DNA of 64,000 nt, from contig CANQUQ010000003.1 of assembly GCA_947627115.1 (NCBI GenBank), positions 62,001 through 126,000 on the forward strand, written 5' to 3'. A model generated the notes under the pieces. That model searched no databases, was not told the origin of the DNA, and saw only the letters and a list, made by a program, of their open reading frames with translations. Positions 33,614 to 43,043 of this stretch are shown one piece after another. The position numbers and the translations under genes are program-made. Each line of letters starts with the position of its first letter. Within the stretch, counting starts at the first letter, position 1. The stretch comes from an uncultured Acetatifactor sp. (GTDB lineage Bacteria > Bacillota > Clostridia > Lachnospirales > Lachnospiraceae).

Positions 33614-35938
33614 CTATTCCGTCTCATCCAGATACAGCTGTACCCTGTTATTCAGTTTTTCCGCGGCCTCCTGGGCGGAGCACTGTCCTTCAAAATAGGC
33701 TCCCAGCTCCTCGTATACCATATCCTCCAAGGGTGTTATCCTGAAGACGGCGGGCATGGCATTATCCACAAGATACCAGAATTCCTCGATCTGCCGGTCC
33801 GACAGCGGCTGCTTTAAATACAGGATCTCGCCATCATCCAGAACGAACTGATTATCCGGATTATTGCCGTCCTCCTTTTCCACCATGAGCTCCAGGACCG
33901 GCCGGTTCACGGAGAGCAGCACGCCCTTGTCAACAAAAAGTCCGTCAGCGCCCATTCTCCTGTAGGCGTCCTCCGTGAAGTCATACGAGACATACAGGGC
34001 CTGCGCCTTTTCGCCTACGAGATACTGCAGAAAATGTATCGCGCCCTCCCCGGATTCGCTCTGAGCGTTCACGTAGATCCGATCGGTCCACATATAGATT
34101 CCGTTCCCCTCATTTCTGGGATATCCCAGGATCCGGTAATCTCCCAGAGCTTCCTGCAATTCCGTGAAGCCGTCCAGATAAAAGCCGAACAGCGGATGCA
34201 CGGCGAACACATCCTCCGGAGATATCTGCTGCTCGTAGGAGGTCTGTTCCACCGTATGCTCCCCGGCGAACTCAAGGAGCTCCGCAAATTTTCCGTCTGC
34301 AAGATGGCTCCTGTGTGCCTCCCAGTCGATGTAATCCGTGTTGGATTCGTCATACAGAGCATACCGTATAATGAACTGCTCCGGCGAACAGTCGGGGTCT
34401 GCGATCTGTACTCCCGAAGTCTCCATGAGCTCCATCATCCTGTCAAGCGTCAGGGTATCGGCGTCTCCCAGCGCGCTCTGATGGTATGCCGCAAAATCAA
34501 TACTGAACTCGTAAGGCACGCCGTAGAGTTCTCCGTCCATCATGCCCGTTGCCAGGGCAGTGTCAATACAGCCCGCGTCCCGGAACATCTGTCCGTCCAG
34601 CGCAGCCAGGTATCCCTGTTCCTTCATGGACTCTATGTCGTACAGAACATCGCCCTCCAAAAGATCCGGCCCGCGTCCGGCCGTGATCTCAAGCTGGATC
34701 TGCCTGCAGAAGCTTTCTGTATCCTGGCCATTCTCCGGCGCGATCACCGATATATAATATTCGGGATCGTACCTGTTGAAATCGGCGACCACATCGTTAA
34801 AGGCTACGCTGGGGGTGGACATGGCCAGCACCAGCTCCTTCTTTTCCGGCTGCATGTCCTTTTTCGACAGATCGTAGGAAAGTACCGTCGGCATACCGTT
34901 CATGTCCATCAGCAGATACAGCACACCGTCTTCACCGCCTGCCATTCCCAGTGCAGAATCAAAACGGTATCCGTTCTCCATAAAGGAATACAGAAGCCGG
35001 TCTCCGTCCTCAGAGACCTCCCACAGACCGTATTTATCCAGAAAAGCCAGATCTCCCCCGGCGGTGTATGCCGCGGCAAACTCGGACGCCGCCAGCTGCT
35101 CCGGAAATCTTATTTTCGCCCTTTTGCCGTTTTCGTCCCACATGGCCGGAGAGCGATCCCGGTCCATTCCGTAAAAGAGTACGTCACTGTCCTCATCCTT
35201 TTGGACCGCCCCCAGGATCCATCCGTCCACCGTCACTTCTTCCGCAGGCGCCTGGCCGTTCTCCGACACACATTTCAGCAGGGCCCGGTTCGTCGCTGCA
35301 TCCGAGACGAAAACATTCTGGCTGCCGTCGCCGTTCAGCCATTCATAGACCTTTCCGTCTCTGCTCCTCACCACCTGGGACTCGAAATCCGGAAAAGCCT
35401 CTGTGATGGATCCCCGGTACTCTCCGACCCCTTCCTGGGAGACGACCGCGATTCCACTGCCGCCCTCCCCCAATGAAAGCTTTGCATAGGCTTCGCCGGA
35501 CAGCGAACGGACGGGAGAGATCAAACGGACATACGGCACGCCGTCAGATGTCGCGGCGTCTCCCGTTTCCGTCATCACCCATTCCGACTTTTCAAAAGGA
35601 AAGAACAGACAGTATTCGTGAACCTCCTTCTGACCGTTGTCCGCGGCGACAAGCATCCAGACGGCCTGGTCCGAGATCATAACGTCGGACTGCCACACGC
35701 TGCTTAAATTTTTCTCCTTCAGCAATTCATCTGCGGAGGGAAGTTCCGTCTCCTTGACCGGGCCCTCCGCCCATTGATAGGCTTCCCCCTGCAGATACGG
35801 CTCTGTCTCTGTCCCTGCCTGGGAAGGCTGCGCCTCCTGCGTCTCCGGCGTCTTTGCATTCCGTCCGCTGCATCCGCCCAAAAGGGCGGATAAGAGCAAG
35901 ACCGCGGAACAGAAGCAGCAAAAGCTTCTCCTTTTCAT
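33614..35938 (-). CDS. Lipoprotein with ABC-type solute-binding domain
   Basis: A 774-residue lipoprotein: signal peptide ending LLSALLGGC, then about 340 residues of repeated beta-strand pattern (ADNGQKEVHEYCLFF, EVSEDGDRLLYSFMENGY, GEDGVLYLLMDMNGMPTVLS) that may form a propeller-like domain. A family 1 extracellular solute-binding domain follows from about residue 365 (KKELVLAMSTPSVAFNDVVA, LEITAGRGPDLLEGDVLYDI, MDGELYGVPYEFSIDFAAYH). No permease or ATPase genes lie nearby, so it is an orphan binding protein. Ligand unknown. It starts 21 bases after argS and is probably in its transcript. Confidence 0.85.
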   Translation of the reverse strand: MKRRSFCCFCSAVLLLSALLGGCSGRNAKTPETQEAQPSQAGTETEPYLQGEAYQWAEGPVKETELPSADELLKEKNLSSVWQSDVMISDQAVWMLVAADNGQKEVHEYCLFFPFEKSEWVMTETGDAATSDGVPYVRLISPVRSLSGEAYAKLSLGEGGSGIAVVSQEGVGEYRGSITEAFPDFESQVVRSRDGKVYEWLNGDGSQNVFVSDAATNRALLKCVSENGQAPAEEVTVDGWILGAVQKDEDSDVLFYGMDRDRSPAMWDENGKRAKIRFPEQLAASEFAAAYTAGGDLAFLDKYGLWEVSEDGDRLLYSFMENGYRFDSALGMAGGEDGVLYLLMDMNGMPTVLSYDLSKKDMQPEKKELVLAMSTPSVAFNDVVADFNRYDPEYYISVIAPENGQDTESFCRQIQLEITAGRGPDLLEGDVLYDIESMKEQGYLAALDGQMFRDAGCIDTALATGMMDGELYGVPYEFSIDFAAYHQSALGDADTLTLDRMMELMETSGVQIADPDCSPEQFIIRYALYDESNTDYIDWEAHRSHLADGKFAELLEFAGEHTVEQTSYEQQISPEDVFAVHPLFGFYLDGFTELQEALGDYRILGYPRNEGNGIYMWTDRIYVNAQSESGEGAIHFLQYLVGEKAQALYVSYDFTEDAYRRMGADGLFVDKGVLLSVNRPVLELMVEKEDGNNPDNQFVLDDGEILYLKQPLSDRQIEEFWYLVDNAMPAVFRITPLEDMVYEELGAYFEGQCSAQEAAEKLNNRVQLYLDETE

Positions 35939-35959
35939 TTATTTTCCCCCTATCATATG

Positions 35960-37726
35960 CTACATTCTGTCAGGCGCTTCAAACCCCAGCAGGTCAATGC
36001 AGACGTTCAGCACATCTTCGGTGATGACCAGAAGACCGATGAGGCTTTCGCGCCTGAGCGTATCCTCCTCGCCCAGAATCTTGGTCTCGTGATAGAAATG
36101 GTTGAACGCATTGGCAAGATCGTAGATATAGGCGCAGACCTTGTGGGGCGCCAATTCCTCGGCGGCGCTCTGGATCATGGTGTTGAACTCTACCAGCTTC
36201 ATCTCCAGAGCCTTCTCGGACTCGCCGCCGGCGGCCTGCAGCTTCAGACCGTCCAGGCTTCCCCCCTGCTCGCGGTACTTGGTCAGAATGGACTTGATCC
36301 GCACAATGGTGTACAGGATGTAAGGTCCGGTGTCTCCCTCGAAGGAGGTGAACCGGTCAATGTCGAACACATAATCCTTGGAAGCCTGATTGGAAAGATC
36401 GCCGTACTTTAACGCGGACACTGCCACCTGCTTTGCCACGCGCACGGCATCCTCCTCCGGCATCTGACGGCCTTCGCGGATCTTTTTGTACATCTCATCC
36501 CCGGTCTCGCGGATCAGAGCCTCCAGACGCATCACACCGCCGTCCCTGGTCTTGAAGGGCTTTCCGTCCGCGCCGTTCATGGTGCCGAATCCCAGAAATA
36601 CAAGTTCCGTCTCCGGCTTCACCAGCTTTGTCTTTCTGGCGCAGCGGAACACCTGCTCAAAATACAGCTCCTGACGCTTGTCCACCACATAGATGATCTC
36701 ATCGGGAGAATACAGCCTCATTCTCTCCATGATGGTGGCCAGATCCGTGGTGTTGTACAAAGATGCGCCGTCGGACTTCAGGATCATGCAGGGCGGGATC
36801 TCCCTGGTGTCGGTATCCTCCTTCACGTCCACCACCAGTGCGCCCTCACTGATGTGCGCATAACCGTTTTCCTTCATATAGTCTACCATCTCCGGAATCA
36901 GATCGTGAACGTCGCTCTCTCCCTTCCACAGGTCGAACTCCACGTTCAGACTGCCGTAATTCTTTTTCAGATCGGCCACCGACACGTTCAATATGTGCTT
37001 CCAGAGCGCGCGATAGCCCCTGACGCCGTTCTGAAGCTTGAAGGTGGCCTCCATGGCCCTGGCCTTATATTCCGGATCCTCCTTGGACCTCGCGCTGGCA
37101 GCCGGATAGATCTCCTCCAGCTCCGAGATCGTAAAGGGAGCCTCATCGGGATATTCCCCCTGATAGCTCTCGTCAAAATAGACCAGCTCCGGCTGGCGGT
37201 CCTGAAGCCCCGTGATCACCAGGCCCATCTGCAGGCCCCAGTCTCCCAGGTGTACATCTCCGATGACCTCGTGCCCCACATACCGGCAGATCCGCTTAAT
37301 GCTCTCCCCGATCACCGCCGCGCGGATATGGCCCACATGGAGCGGCTTCGCCACATTGGCTCCGCCGTAATCAATAATGATCTTTTTCGGTCTGTCCGCA
37401 GGCTCCAGCCCGAACTTCGGCTCTGCCGCCATGCACTCCACCGCTTTCAGCAGATACTCTTCCGAAAGCTTCAGATTCAGGAAGCCCGGCGCAACGGCCC
37501 GGACCTCGCTGAACACGCTGCTTGTCTCCAGCTGTCCTGCCACGTCGTTCGCTATGGCAATGGGCGGCTTTCTGTACTGCTTCGCCCCCGCCATGGCACC
37601 GTTGCACTGATATTCGCACAGATCCGGACGGTTCGACAGCGTCACCCTGCCCAGGGCACTGTCGTAACCTGCCGCCTCAAATGCTTTTCCCATTTCCTCG
37701 GACAATAATTCCAGAATTTTTTTCAT
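35960..37726 (-). CDS. argS: Arginyl-tRNA synthetase
   Basis: A 588-residue class I synthetase: GFLNLKLSEEYL in the N-terminal domain, KIIIDYGGANVAKPLHVGHI (HIGH motif as HVGH), GDWGLQMGLVI, GFGTMNGADGKPFKTRDGG (the KMSK loop replaced as is normal for many ArgRS), and the C-terminal helical anticodon domain (DLANAFNHFYHETKILGEED). It charges tRNA-Arg. Upstream lies queH. Confidence 0.97.
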   Translation of the reverse strand: MKKILELLSEEMGKAFEAAGYDSALGRVTLSNRPDLCEYQCNGAMAGAKQYRKPPIAIANDVAGQLETSSVFSEVRAVAPGFLNLKLSEEYLLKAVECMAAEPKFGLEPADRPKKIIIDYGGANVAKPLHVGHIRAAVIGESIKRICRYVGHEVIGDVHLGDWGLQMGLVITGLQDRQPELVYFDESYQGEYPDEAPFTISELEEIYPAASARSKEDPEYKARAMEATFKLQNGVRGYRALWKHILNVSVADLKKNYGSLNVEFDLWKGESDVHDLIPEMVDYMKENGYAHISEGALVVDVKEDTDTREIPPCMILKSDGASLYNTTDLATIMERMRLYSPDEIIYVVDKRQELYFEQVFRCARKTKLVKPETELVFLGFGTMNGADGKPFKTRDGGVMRLEALIRETGDEMYKKIREGRQMPEEDAVRVAKQVAVSALKYGDLSNQASKDYVFDIDRFTSFEGDTGPYILYTIVRIKSILTKYREQGGSLDGLKLQAAGGESEKALEMKLVEFNTMIQSAAEELAPHKVCAYIYDLANAFNHFYHETKILGEEDTLRRESLIGLLVITEDVLNVCIDLLGFEAPDRM

Positions 37727-37753
37727 GATATATATCCAACCCTTTCCGTAATA

Positions 37754-38473
37754 TTATGTGACCGATCTTGTGATCTGTCCGCTCCGGTCTGCCATGCTGC
37801 CCGTTCCTTCCGTCTGCTCTGCCGCCCTGCTCATCTGACGCCCGGCCTTGGAAAAAACACAGCCGCAGTAGTCCTGCCGGTACAGTCCGTATTCCTTTGA
37901 CAGTTCCACAGAACGCTGAAAGCCGTTTTTCTTTTTGAAATCGGACGGGAGCCAGGCAACACCGTATTCCTTTGCCAAGGCGGTGCCGATCTCATTCAGC
38001 TTTGCCGCGTCCTTCAGGGGACTGATGGTCAGCGTCGTGCCAAAAAAATGATATCCGCCGGCAGATGCCTGCCGGGCGGTCTCACGCAGGCGCAGATCAA
38101 AACAGCGCAGGCACCGTTCTCCTCCCTCGGCACAGTCCTCCAGACCCTTTGCCGCCTGAAAGAAGCGCCGGGGATCATGTTCGCCCTCCAGGATAGAGAT
38201 CGGATGCCCTCTTCCCTCTCTGTTGTAGGCATCGATCAGACGCTTCTGCTCCTCCATCCGTCGGATGTATTCCGCATCTTCGGAGATATTGGGATTAAAA
38301 TAGAACACGGTGATGCGAAACCGGCCGCAGAGATACTCCAGCACATAGCTGCTGCAGGGCGCACAGCAGCTGTGCAGCAGTAGAGACGGCGCCTGTGCAT
38401 CTTCCCGCCGTTCTCTTTTCAGTTCATCCAACAGCTCCTCCAGCTCTTTCTGATAATTGACGCGGTTCATCAT
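37754..38473 (-). CDS. queH: Epoxyqueuosine reductase QueH
   Basis: A 239-residue QueH (DUF208) protein: LLLHSCCAPCSSYVLEYL, YFNPNISEDAEYIRRMEEQK, CAEGGERCLRCFDLRLRETA, FFGTTLTISPLKDAAKLNEIG, and YRQDYCGCVFSKAGR. The four conserved cysteines (CCxxC and CxxC-type) bind an iron-sulfur cluster. QueH performs the last step of queuosine synthesis in tRNA and replaces QueG in many Firmicutes. The start at 38473 has an AGGAG site inside the end of the CotH gene. The tail after residue 215 is not conserved. Confidence 0.93.
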   Translation of the reverse strand: MMNRVNYQKELEELLDELKRERREDAQAPSLLLHSCCAPCSSYVLEYLCGRFRITVFYFNPNISEDAEYIRRMEEQKRLIDAYNREGRGHPISILEGEHDPRRFFQAAKGLEDCAEGGERCLRCFDLRLRETARQASAGGYHFFGTTLTISPLKDAAKLNEIGTALAKEYGVAWLPSDFKKKNGFQRSVELSKEYGLYRQDYCGCVFSKAGRQMSRAAEQTEGTGSMADRSGQITRSVT

Positions 38474-38481
38474 CCATGCTC

Positions 38482-40737
38482 CTATCGGCTTTTACATTCC
38501 ACAATTCCTCTTGTGAGATGAGACAGTATCACCTGCTCCTCACCGCTCCAGGAAAAGTCCATCCTGCAGCTATCCGCCCCGGTCTCCCCATCATACTGGT
38601 CTCCATAGACCGTGACGCACTGGCCCGGCTCCAGGGTCATCACCGGCAGTCGGCCCTTCAGCGGTTCTTCCGGGTCGTCGCTGAGGAACCAGTCCCCCAG
38701 ATAGACGGCACTGTTTCCCCCGTTCTTCAGGGTCACCCAGTCCTGGTCCCCTCTGGTAGACCAGGCGTCGATGGTCAGACATTCCGTAATGGTCTCTTCC
38801 CATTCGGGAGCGATCTCCAAAATACCGTTCTTCAGATAACTCCGGGCCCTGAGCTCCACAGTCTCTCCCTCCAGGTATTTCCCGTTCACATACCATCCCG
38901 ACACCTGAATGCCCCCTCTGTCGGCATCCAGCGAAAGCGTAATAGGAATATTATCATAATACCAGCCGTTCTTCTGATTCACGGCCTGCCCGTTGACACA
39001 GACCGTCATTCCCTCCTGCTGTTCCGCCCTTATCCGGATAAGTTCACCGCACTCCCAATTTTCCTCCAGTTCCCGGAGCACACTGAAAGACCGCTCCTGC
39101 GCATAGTTCCTTATTGTCTCCAATTCATCCTTCACATTTTCAATACTGTTGTCATCCGGCTCCCACAGAGAATCCTTCAGGATGTCCGTGCTCTCCATCA
39201 TATATTCCAGCTCGTCCCACCTGGAATCGTTGAATTCATCCATCACGCGGATCACGTTATCGCGGGAAAAGCTTCCGTTTCGCAGATTCAGCACTTCGCT
39301 GATAAAACGGTCCCGGCAGTCCTCCCGCTCCATCAGCTTTGCAAAGGGACCGGCGTCCTCTTCAATGTCGCAAAGCTGTCCGAGGATCTCCGTCTTGGCG
39401 TCTCTGCCGAACCACCCCAGAAATTTGAGCCCCATGCCGTAATCCAGATCAAACAAAAGATACCGATATCGGCCGTCAAAGACCGTTCCCTCCCGGTACT
39501 CCTCCCCTTCCGCCGGGACATACCGGTACACCTTCACATTATTGTTCGGCCAGTCAATATTATTCACATAGTACTCCAGAGCCACATACCGGATCAGGTT
39601 ATCTACGTCGACCGTCTCTTCCACCCTCTGCCAAACTTTTGGATCGTTGACATCCGCCTCAGACAGCCACTCGCAAAAATCATTGTAATCTTCTGCGCTC
39701 TCACGCTCCCATTCCTCCTGCTGCGCACTCTCTTCCATCTCGCTGAGAGTCCCCTCGCTCACTGCCATCTCACCCTGGTAGGTGCCGTATTTTTCCTTAA
39801 AATATCTGTCGTCGAAATCATTCTGGAGCCAGTAGACGCCCATATATCTGTCATTGATATAAACGGCGGCGCTCTTTGAGACCAGCACATCCGGGAATCC
39901 CGCCTGTCTGGCGAGCTCGTTGCACAGGGTATTCCGAAGGAATCCGTATCCGTTGTCATTTCCGCTGTTGTGCAGCGACAATCGCTGGTAGGCGGGCAGC
40001 GGGGTTCCCGTATTCTCCGAGATCAGACAGTCAAAAAAGGGATAGGAAAATTCGTTGACCGTATCATATTCATATCTTGCGATCAGCCGGAAGGATTTTT
40101 GATTCTTGGCCCTGGTGACATTGCCGTAGATCTTTAATCCGCAATCCTGAGCCAGGATCTCCTGTCCCTGGCCGGTAAAGACCGCGGTGTGGACCTCCAG
40201 CTCTCTGTTGCTGTAATAATTGGCGGGAATAATACTGCTGAGAATGTTCACGTTAGGCCTCTGTCTGCGATACTCATAATACAGATTTCCCCGGACAAAG
40301 ATCCCCTCCTCGTCGCTGAACAGTTCCCTCTCGTTCCCCCGGACCGTCACGATATAGTCCGTGGAGATTTTTCTGTCGTCCGCCAGCACCACATAATTTC
40401 TCTCCTGCAGCTCCGTGAGTTCTCCGTCCGCGAACTGACAGAAGAACCGGATGCTGTAGACGCTTCCCTCGTCAGAGGCCTCCAGGGTCAGGGGCCCCTC
40501 GTATCTGCATACATTTGCCCAGTCCGGCGCCGGCTCTCTGCCGTCCGCAGTATAGTACACCGTCCCCTTCCGGAAGATGCGCACCGTGACCTGCGTTCCG
40601 TCCTCGTAGATCCCGCTCTCATGGGATATGACCACCCGGTCCCTGATCCCCAGCCACAGATAGAAAAATACAAGCCATGCACTGCATATCAAAAACAGCG
40701 CACAGCCTGCAAAAAATATTGCGTTCCTTCGTCTCAC
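38482..40737 (-). CDS. CotH kinase-like surface protein, in operon with VTC and DUF4956
   Basis: A 751-residue protein with an N-terminal membrane anchor (AIFFAGCALFLICSAWLVFF), a chitobiase-type beta domain (YTADGREPAPDWAN), a CotH domain (about 190-520, with KSFRLIARYEYDTVNEFSYP, NDNGYGFLRNTLCNELARQA, YINDRYMGVYWLQNDFDDR and LLFDLDYGMGLKF), then extracellular beta domains and a lamin-tail-like end (DWVTLKNGGNSAVYLGDWFL). It starts with GTG behind AGGAGG. It follows VTC and DUF4956 in one operon. A kinase or nucleotidyl-transfer role towards a surface protein is plausible from CotH biochemistry but not shown here. Confidence 0.9.
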   Translation of the reverse strand: MRRRNAIFFAGCALFLICSAWLVFFYLWLGIRDRVVISHESGIYEDGTQVTVRIFRKGTVYYTADGREPAPDWANVCRYEGPLTLEASDEGSVYSIRFFCQFADGELTELQERNYVVLADDRKISTDYIVTVRGNERELFSDEEGIFVRGNLYYEYRRQRPNVNILSSIIPANYYSNRELEVHTAVFTGQGQEILAQDCGLKIYGNVTRAKNQKSFRLIARYEYDTVNEFSYPFFDCLISENTGTPLPAYQRLSLHNSGNDNGYGFLRNTLCNELARQAGFPDVLVSKSAAVYINDRYMGVYWLQNDFDDRYFKEKYGTYQGEMAVSEGTLSEMEESAQQEEWERESAEDYNDFCEWLSEADVNDPKVWQRVEETVDVDNLIRYVALEYYVNNIDWPNNNVKVYRYVPAEGEEYREGTVFDGRYRYLLFDLDYGMGLKFLGWFGRDAKTEILGQLCDIEEDAGPFAKLMEREDCRDRFISEVLNLRNGSFSRDNVIRVMDEFNDSRWDELEYMMESTDILKDSLWEPDDNSIENVKDELETIRNYAQERSFSVLRELEENWECGELIRIRAEQQEGMTVCVNGQAVNQKNGWYYDNIPITLSLDADRGGIQVSGWYVNGKYLEGETVELRARSYLKNGILEIAPEWEETITECLTIDAWSTRGDQDWVTLKNGGNSAVYLGDWFLSDDPEEPLKGRLPVMTLEPGQCVTVYGDQYDGETGADSCRMDFSWSGEEQVILSHLTRGIVECKSR

Positions 40738-40758
40738 GCCAACCTCCTGTGCAGCCTG

Positions 40759-41427
40759 CTATCCTACCACATCGCCCTCGTAAGTCAGGACAGACACCGC
40801 CAAGCCTTTGCGGCCGCTCAACTCCACCAGCAGCTCGTCCGGATTTTTTACCTTGATCTCTATCACCATGCGCAGCTTGTCGCCGGATATGTGATTCGAC
40901 TTAATACCGTAGCGCCTGCTGTGCTTTTTCAGACATTCCTTTACGGCCGTCAGATCATCCGGATGCCCGTTCACCACAAGCACGTAGGGCGCACGCATTG
41001 CCGGAATGTAGCTGAGCCCGTAGAGCAGTATCGTCAGCACCAGCGACACTGCCGCCGCCAGCACATACTGCTGGGCGCCGCACATGATGCCGATGGCCAC
41101 GCTCCAGAAAAGAAAGAACAGATCCAGCGGATCCTTCACCGCCGACCGATAGCGGACGATGGACAGCGCACCTACCATGCCCAGGGACAGCACAAGATTT
41201 GACTGAATTGCCAGTACGATCGCCGCGGTAACGACCGCCATCCCCACCAGCGACAGATTGAAATTCATATTGTAAAAGGTCTTTCTCCCCAGCAGCCGGT
41301 AGACCAGATACAGATACAGCGCCAGCACCACCGTCACCGACACGGACAGAAGTACCACCTGCCCCGTTATCCCTCCGCTGAACGACTCCAGAAAAGATTT
41401 TTTGATGATATCCTGAAATGAATTCAT
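40759..41427 (-). CDS. DUF4956 membrane protein
   Basis: A 222-residue protein with four to five membrane helices (VVLLSVSVTVVLALYLYLVY, VVTAAIVLAIQSNLVLSLGM) and the family core GMVGALSIVRYRSAVKDPLD, then a cytosolic ferredoxin-like domain. It is known to sit beside VTC and CotH genes in many bacteria. The role is unknown. ATGA overlap with the VTC stop (41427-41424) makes translation coupled. Confidence 0.92.
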   Translation of the reverse strand: MNSFQDIIKKSFLESFSGGITGQVVLLSVSVTVVLALYLYLVYRLLGRKTFYNMNFNLSLVGMAVVTAAIVLAIQSNLVLSLGMVGALSIVRYRSAVKDPLDLFFLFWSVAIGIMCGAQQYVLAAAVSLVLTILLYGLSYIPAMRAPYVLVVNGHPDDLTAVKECLKKHSRRYGIKSNHISGDKLRMVIEIKVKNPDELLVELSGRKGLAVSVLTYEGDVVG

Positions 41428-42128
41428 ATGTACAATTCCTTTCCCAAGCTTCTGCTTAAGTAATATTTTGAAAAGGTGCTCTGCTGCAGTCTGCCCGTAT
41501 CCAGGACATTCTGTATAAAGGCCGGCAGGAACTCCGTGTATTTCACCTCCAGGAGCTGCTGCCCCGACGGCATGACCGGGCAGAGGAACAGCTCCGGGTC
41601 GAAAAAGCCTTCGACCTGTCCGGAAAAACAGATATTCCTGTCAAAGGTGATGCGCACATCCCCGTCCTCACAGACATAAGGCTCCCTGTCGTACTCCACA
41701 ATGACCTTCGGGCGCAGATCCCTGACATAGCAGTCCGTCAAAAAACGGTTGACCAGTCTGTCCTCCGCCGGATAGTCCGTTTCTCCTGCCGATTCCAGCA
41801 GACATTCACAGAACTTCCGGGAGACGACCGTACTCTCCTTGCAGATCTTTCCGCCCTCTTTTCTCTTTTGCTCCAGATGGATCAGCCTGTCACTGCGGTC
41901 ATAAATACGCAGGCGCCATTTGGTGCGGGGCTCTATGCCGATCTCGTTGTCGTGATAGCAGCTATCCCTGTAGTCATCAAAATACAGGCTCCGCACATTG
42001 TACTGTCCCCGTTCTCCCACGTGCGGGTCCGCCAGACAGACCGCCGCCGTTCGCAGACTCAGCTCCTCCGCCTGGATGCTGCTGATCACATATTTATTCT
42101 CATATCGATAGCGCTCCGGCCGTATCAT
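41424..42128 (-). CDS. VTC-domain polyphosphate polymerase family protein
   Basis: A 234-residue protein made of the VTC tunnel domain alone: YRYENKYVISSIQAEELSLR, SLYFDDYRDSCYHDNEIGIE, TKWRLRIYDRSDRLIHLEQK, KVIVEYDREPYV and LLEVKYTEFLP. Basic and acidic residues point into a tunnel, as in yeast Vtc4, which makes polyphosphate from ATP. Whether the bacterial members do this is not established. It is the first gene of VTC-DUF4956-CotH with its own promoter; an SD-like GGAGG precedes the ATG. Confidence 0.92.
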   Translation of the reverse strand: MIRPERYRYENKYVISSIQAEELSLRTAAVCLADPHVGERGQYNVRSLYFDDYRDSCYHDNEIGIEPRTKWRLRIYDRSDRLIHLEQKRKEGGKICKESTVVSRKFCECLLESAGETDYPAEDRLVNRFLTDCYVRDLRPKVIVEYDREPYVCEDGDVRITFDRNICFSGQVEGFFDPELFLCPVMPSGQQLLEVKYTEFLPAFIQNVLDTGRLQQSTFSKYYLSRSLGKELYI

Positions 42129-42163
42129 GTCTTCCGCATCCTCCGGATCGAGTATTCATGTAC

Positions 42164-42192
42164 AAGATATCACAAATTACCGTAAGAATCAA
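42164..42192 (-). promoter_or_regulatory. Promoter of the VTC operon
   Basis: Minus strand: TTGATT (42192-42187), 17-base spacer, TATCTT (42169-42164), 36 bases before the VTC ATG. Confidence 0.65.
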
Positions 42193-42243
42193 CCGAAAAT
42201 AAATTGTTCCGCCCATTTGTGCAGCCGCCCTGGGGACAAAAAA

Positions 42244-42273
42244 CAGCCGCCACTCATGCGAGAGTGACGGCTG
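42244..42273 (-). terminator. Terminator after the superoxide dismutase gene
   Basis: Arms 42244-42255 and 42262-42273 form a 12-base-pair stem (one G-U pair) with a 6-base loop; six T's follow on the minus strand. Confidence 0.85.
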
Positions 42274-42307
42274 CACAAAACAATTCTTCCGTTCAGAACA
42301 GATTCCT

Positions 42308-42934
42308 CTACTGTCTCTCCTCATACCTCTTTTCAGCCTTGCGCCAATTGATCAGACCGAACCATCCGTCCACATAATCGGCGCGCCGGTTCTGATACTG
42401 CAGATAGTATGCATGCTCCCACACGTCCACCAGGAACAGGGGCGTATAGTCCTTCAGGTCGGGAACATCCTGATTCGAGGTCTGAACAACAGACAGCTTT
42501 CCCTCCTTATCGGTCACCAGCCATGCCCAGCCTGAGCCGAATTTGCTTACCGCCGCCTGCTTCATCTGCTCCTTCCACTGCCGGTAGGAACCGAAATCCC
42601 GATCGATCGCCGCCGCCAGCTCTCCCGCCGGCTCCTGTCCCGCCGGACTTTTCATGGCGTCAAAATACAGCTCATGATTGTATGTCCCGCCTCCGTTATT
42701 GCGCACGGCGGTGCGCAGCGGCTCCGGAAGAGTATCCAGAGCGATCAAAAGCTCCCTCAGGGAAAGCTTCTGCAGCTCAGGATAATCGGACAAAGCCTTG
42801 TTCAGATTGTCCACATAGGTCTTATAGTGCCTGTCATGGTGAAACGTCAACGTCTCCGCATCCAGCACCGGGATCAATGCGTCATACTCATAGGGAAGAG
42901 GCCGCACTACAAAAGGATAGGTTTCCGCTTTCAT
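42308..42934 (-). CDS. Superoxide dismutase (Fe/Mn type)
   Basis: A 208-residue Fe/Mn superoxide dismutase: FVVRPLPYEYDALIPVLDAE, LTFHHDRHYKTYVDNLNKAL, GGTYNHELYFDAMKSP, FGSGWAWLVTDKEGKL and LFLVDVWEHAYYLQYQNRRA. The ligands are His, His, Asp and His. It detoxifies superoxide in the cytosol. The metal cannot be settled from sequence alone. The Ser-Pro loop replaces longer turns of other members. It ends in a clean terminator. Confidence 0.94.
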   Translation of the reverse strand: MKAETYPFVVRPLPYEYDALIPVLDAETLTFHHDRHYKTYVDNLNKALSDYPELQKLSLRELLIALDTLPEPLRTAVRNNGGGTYNHELYFDAMKSPAGQEPAGELAAAIDRDFGSYRQWKEQMKQAAVSKFGSGWAWLVTDKEGKLSVVQTSNQDVPDLKDYTPLFLVDVWEHAYYLQYQNRRADYVDGWFGLINWRKAEKRYEERQ

Positions 42935-43043
42935 TTTATACCTCGCTTTCTACCGGATAGTATATGCAGGCTTTTCTCTTCTTATAATCGGCCGCCGCCG
43001 TTTTTTCCAAATAACAGATGACAGCGGCGGGTGCACCCTCCGC

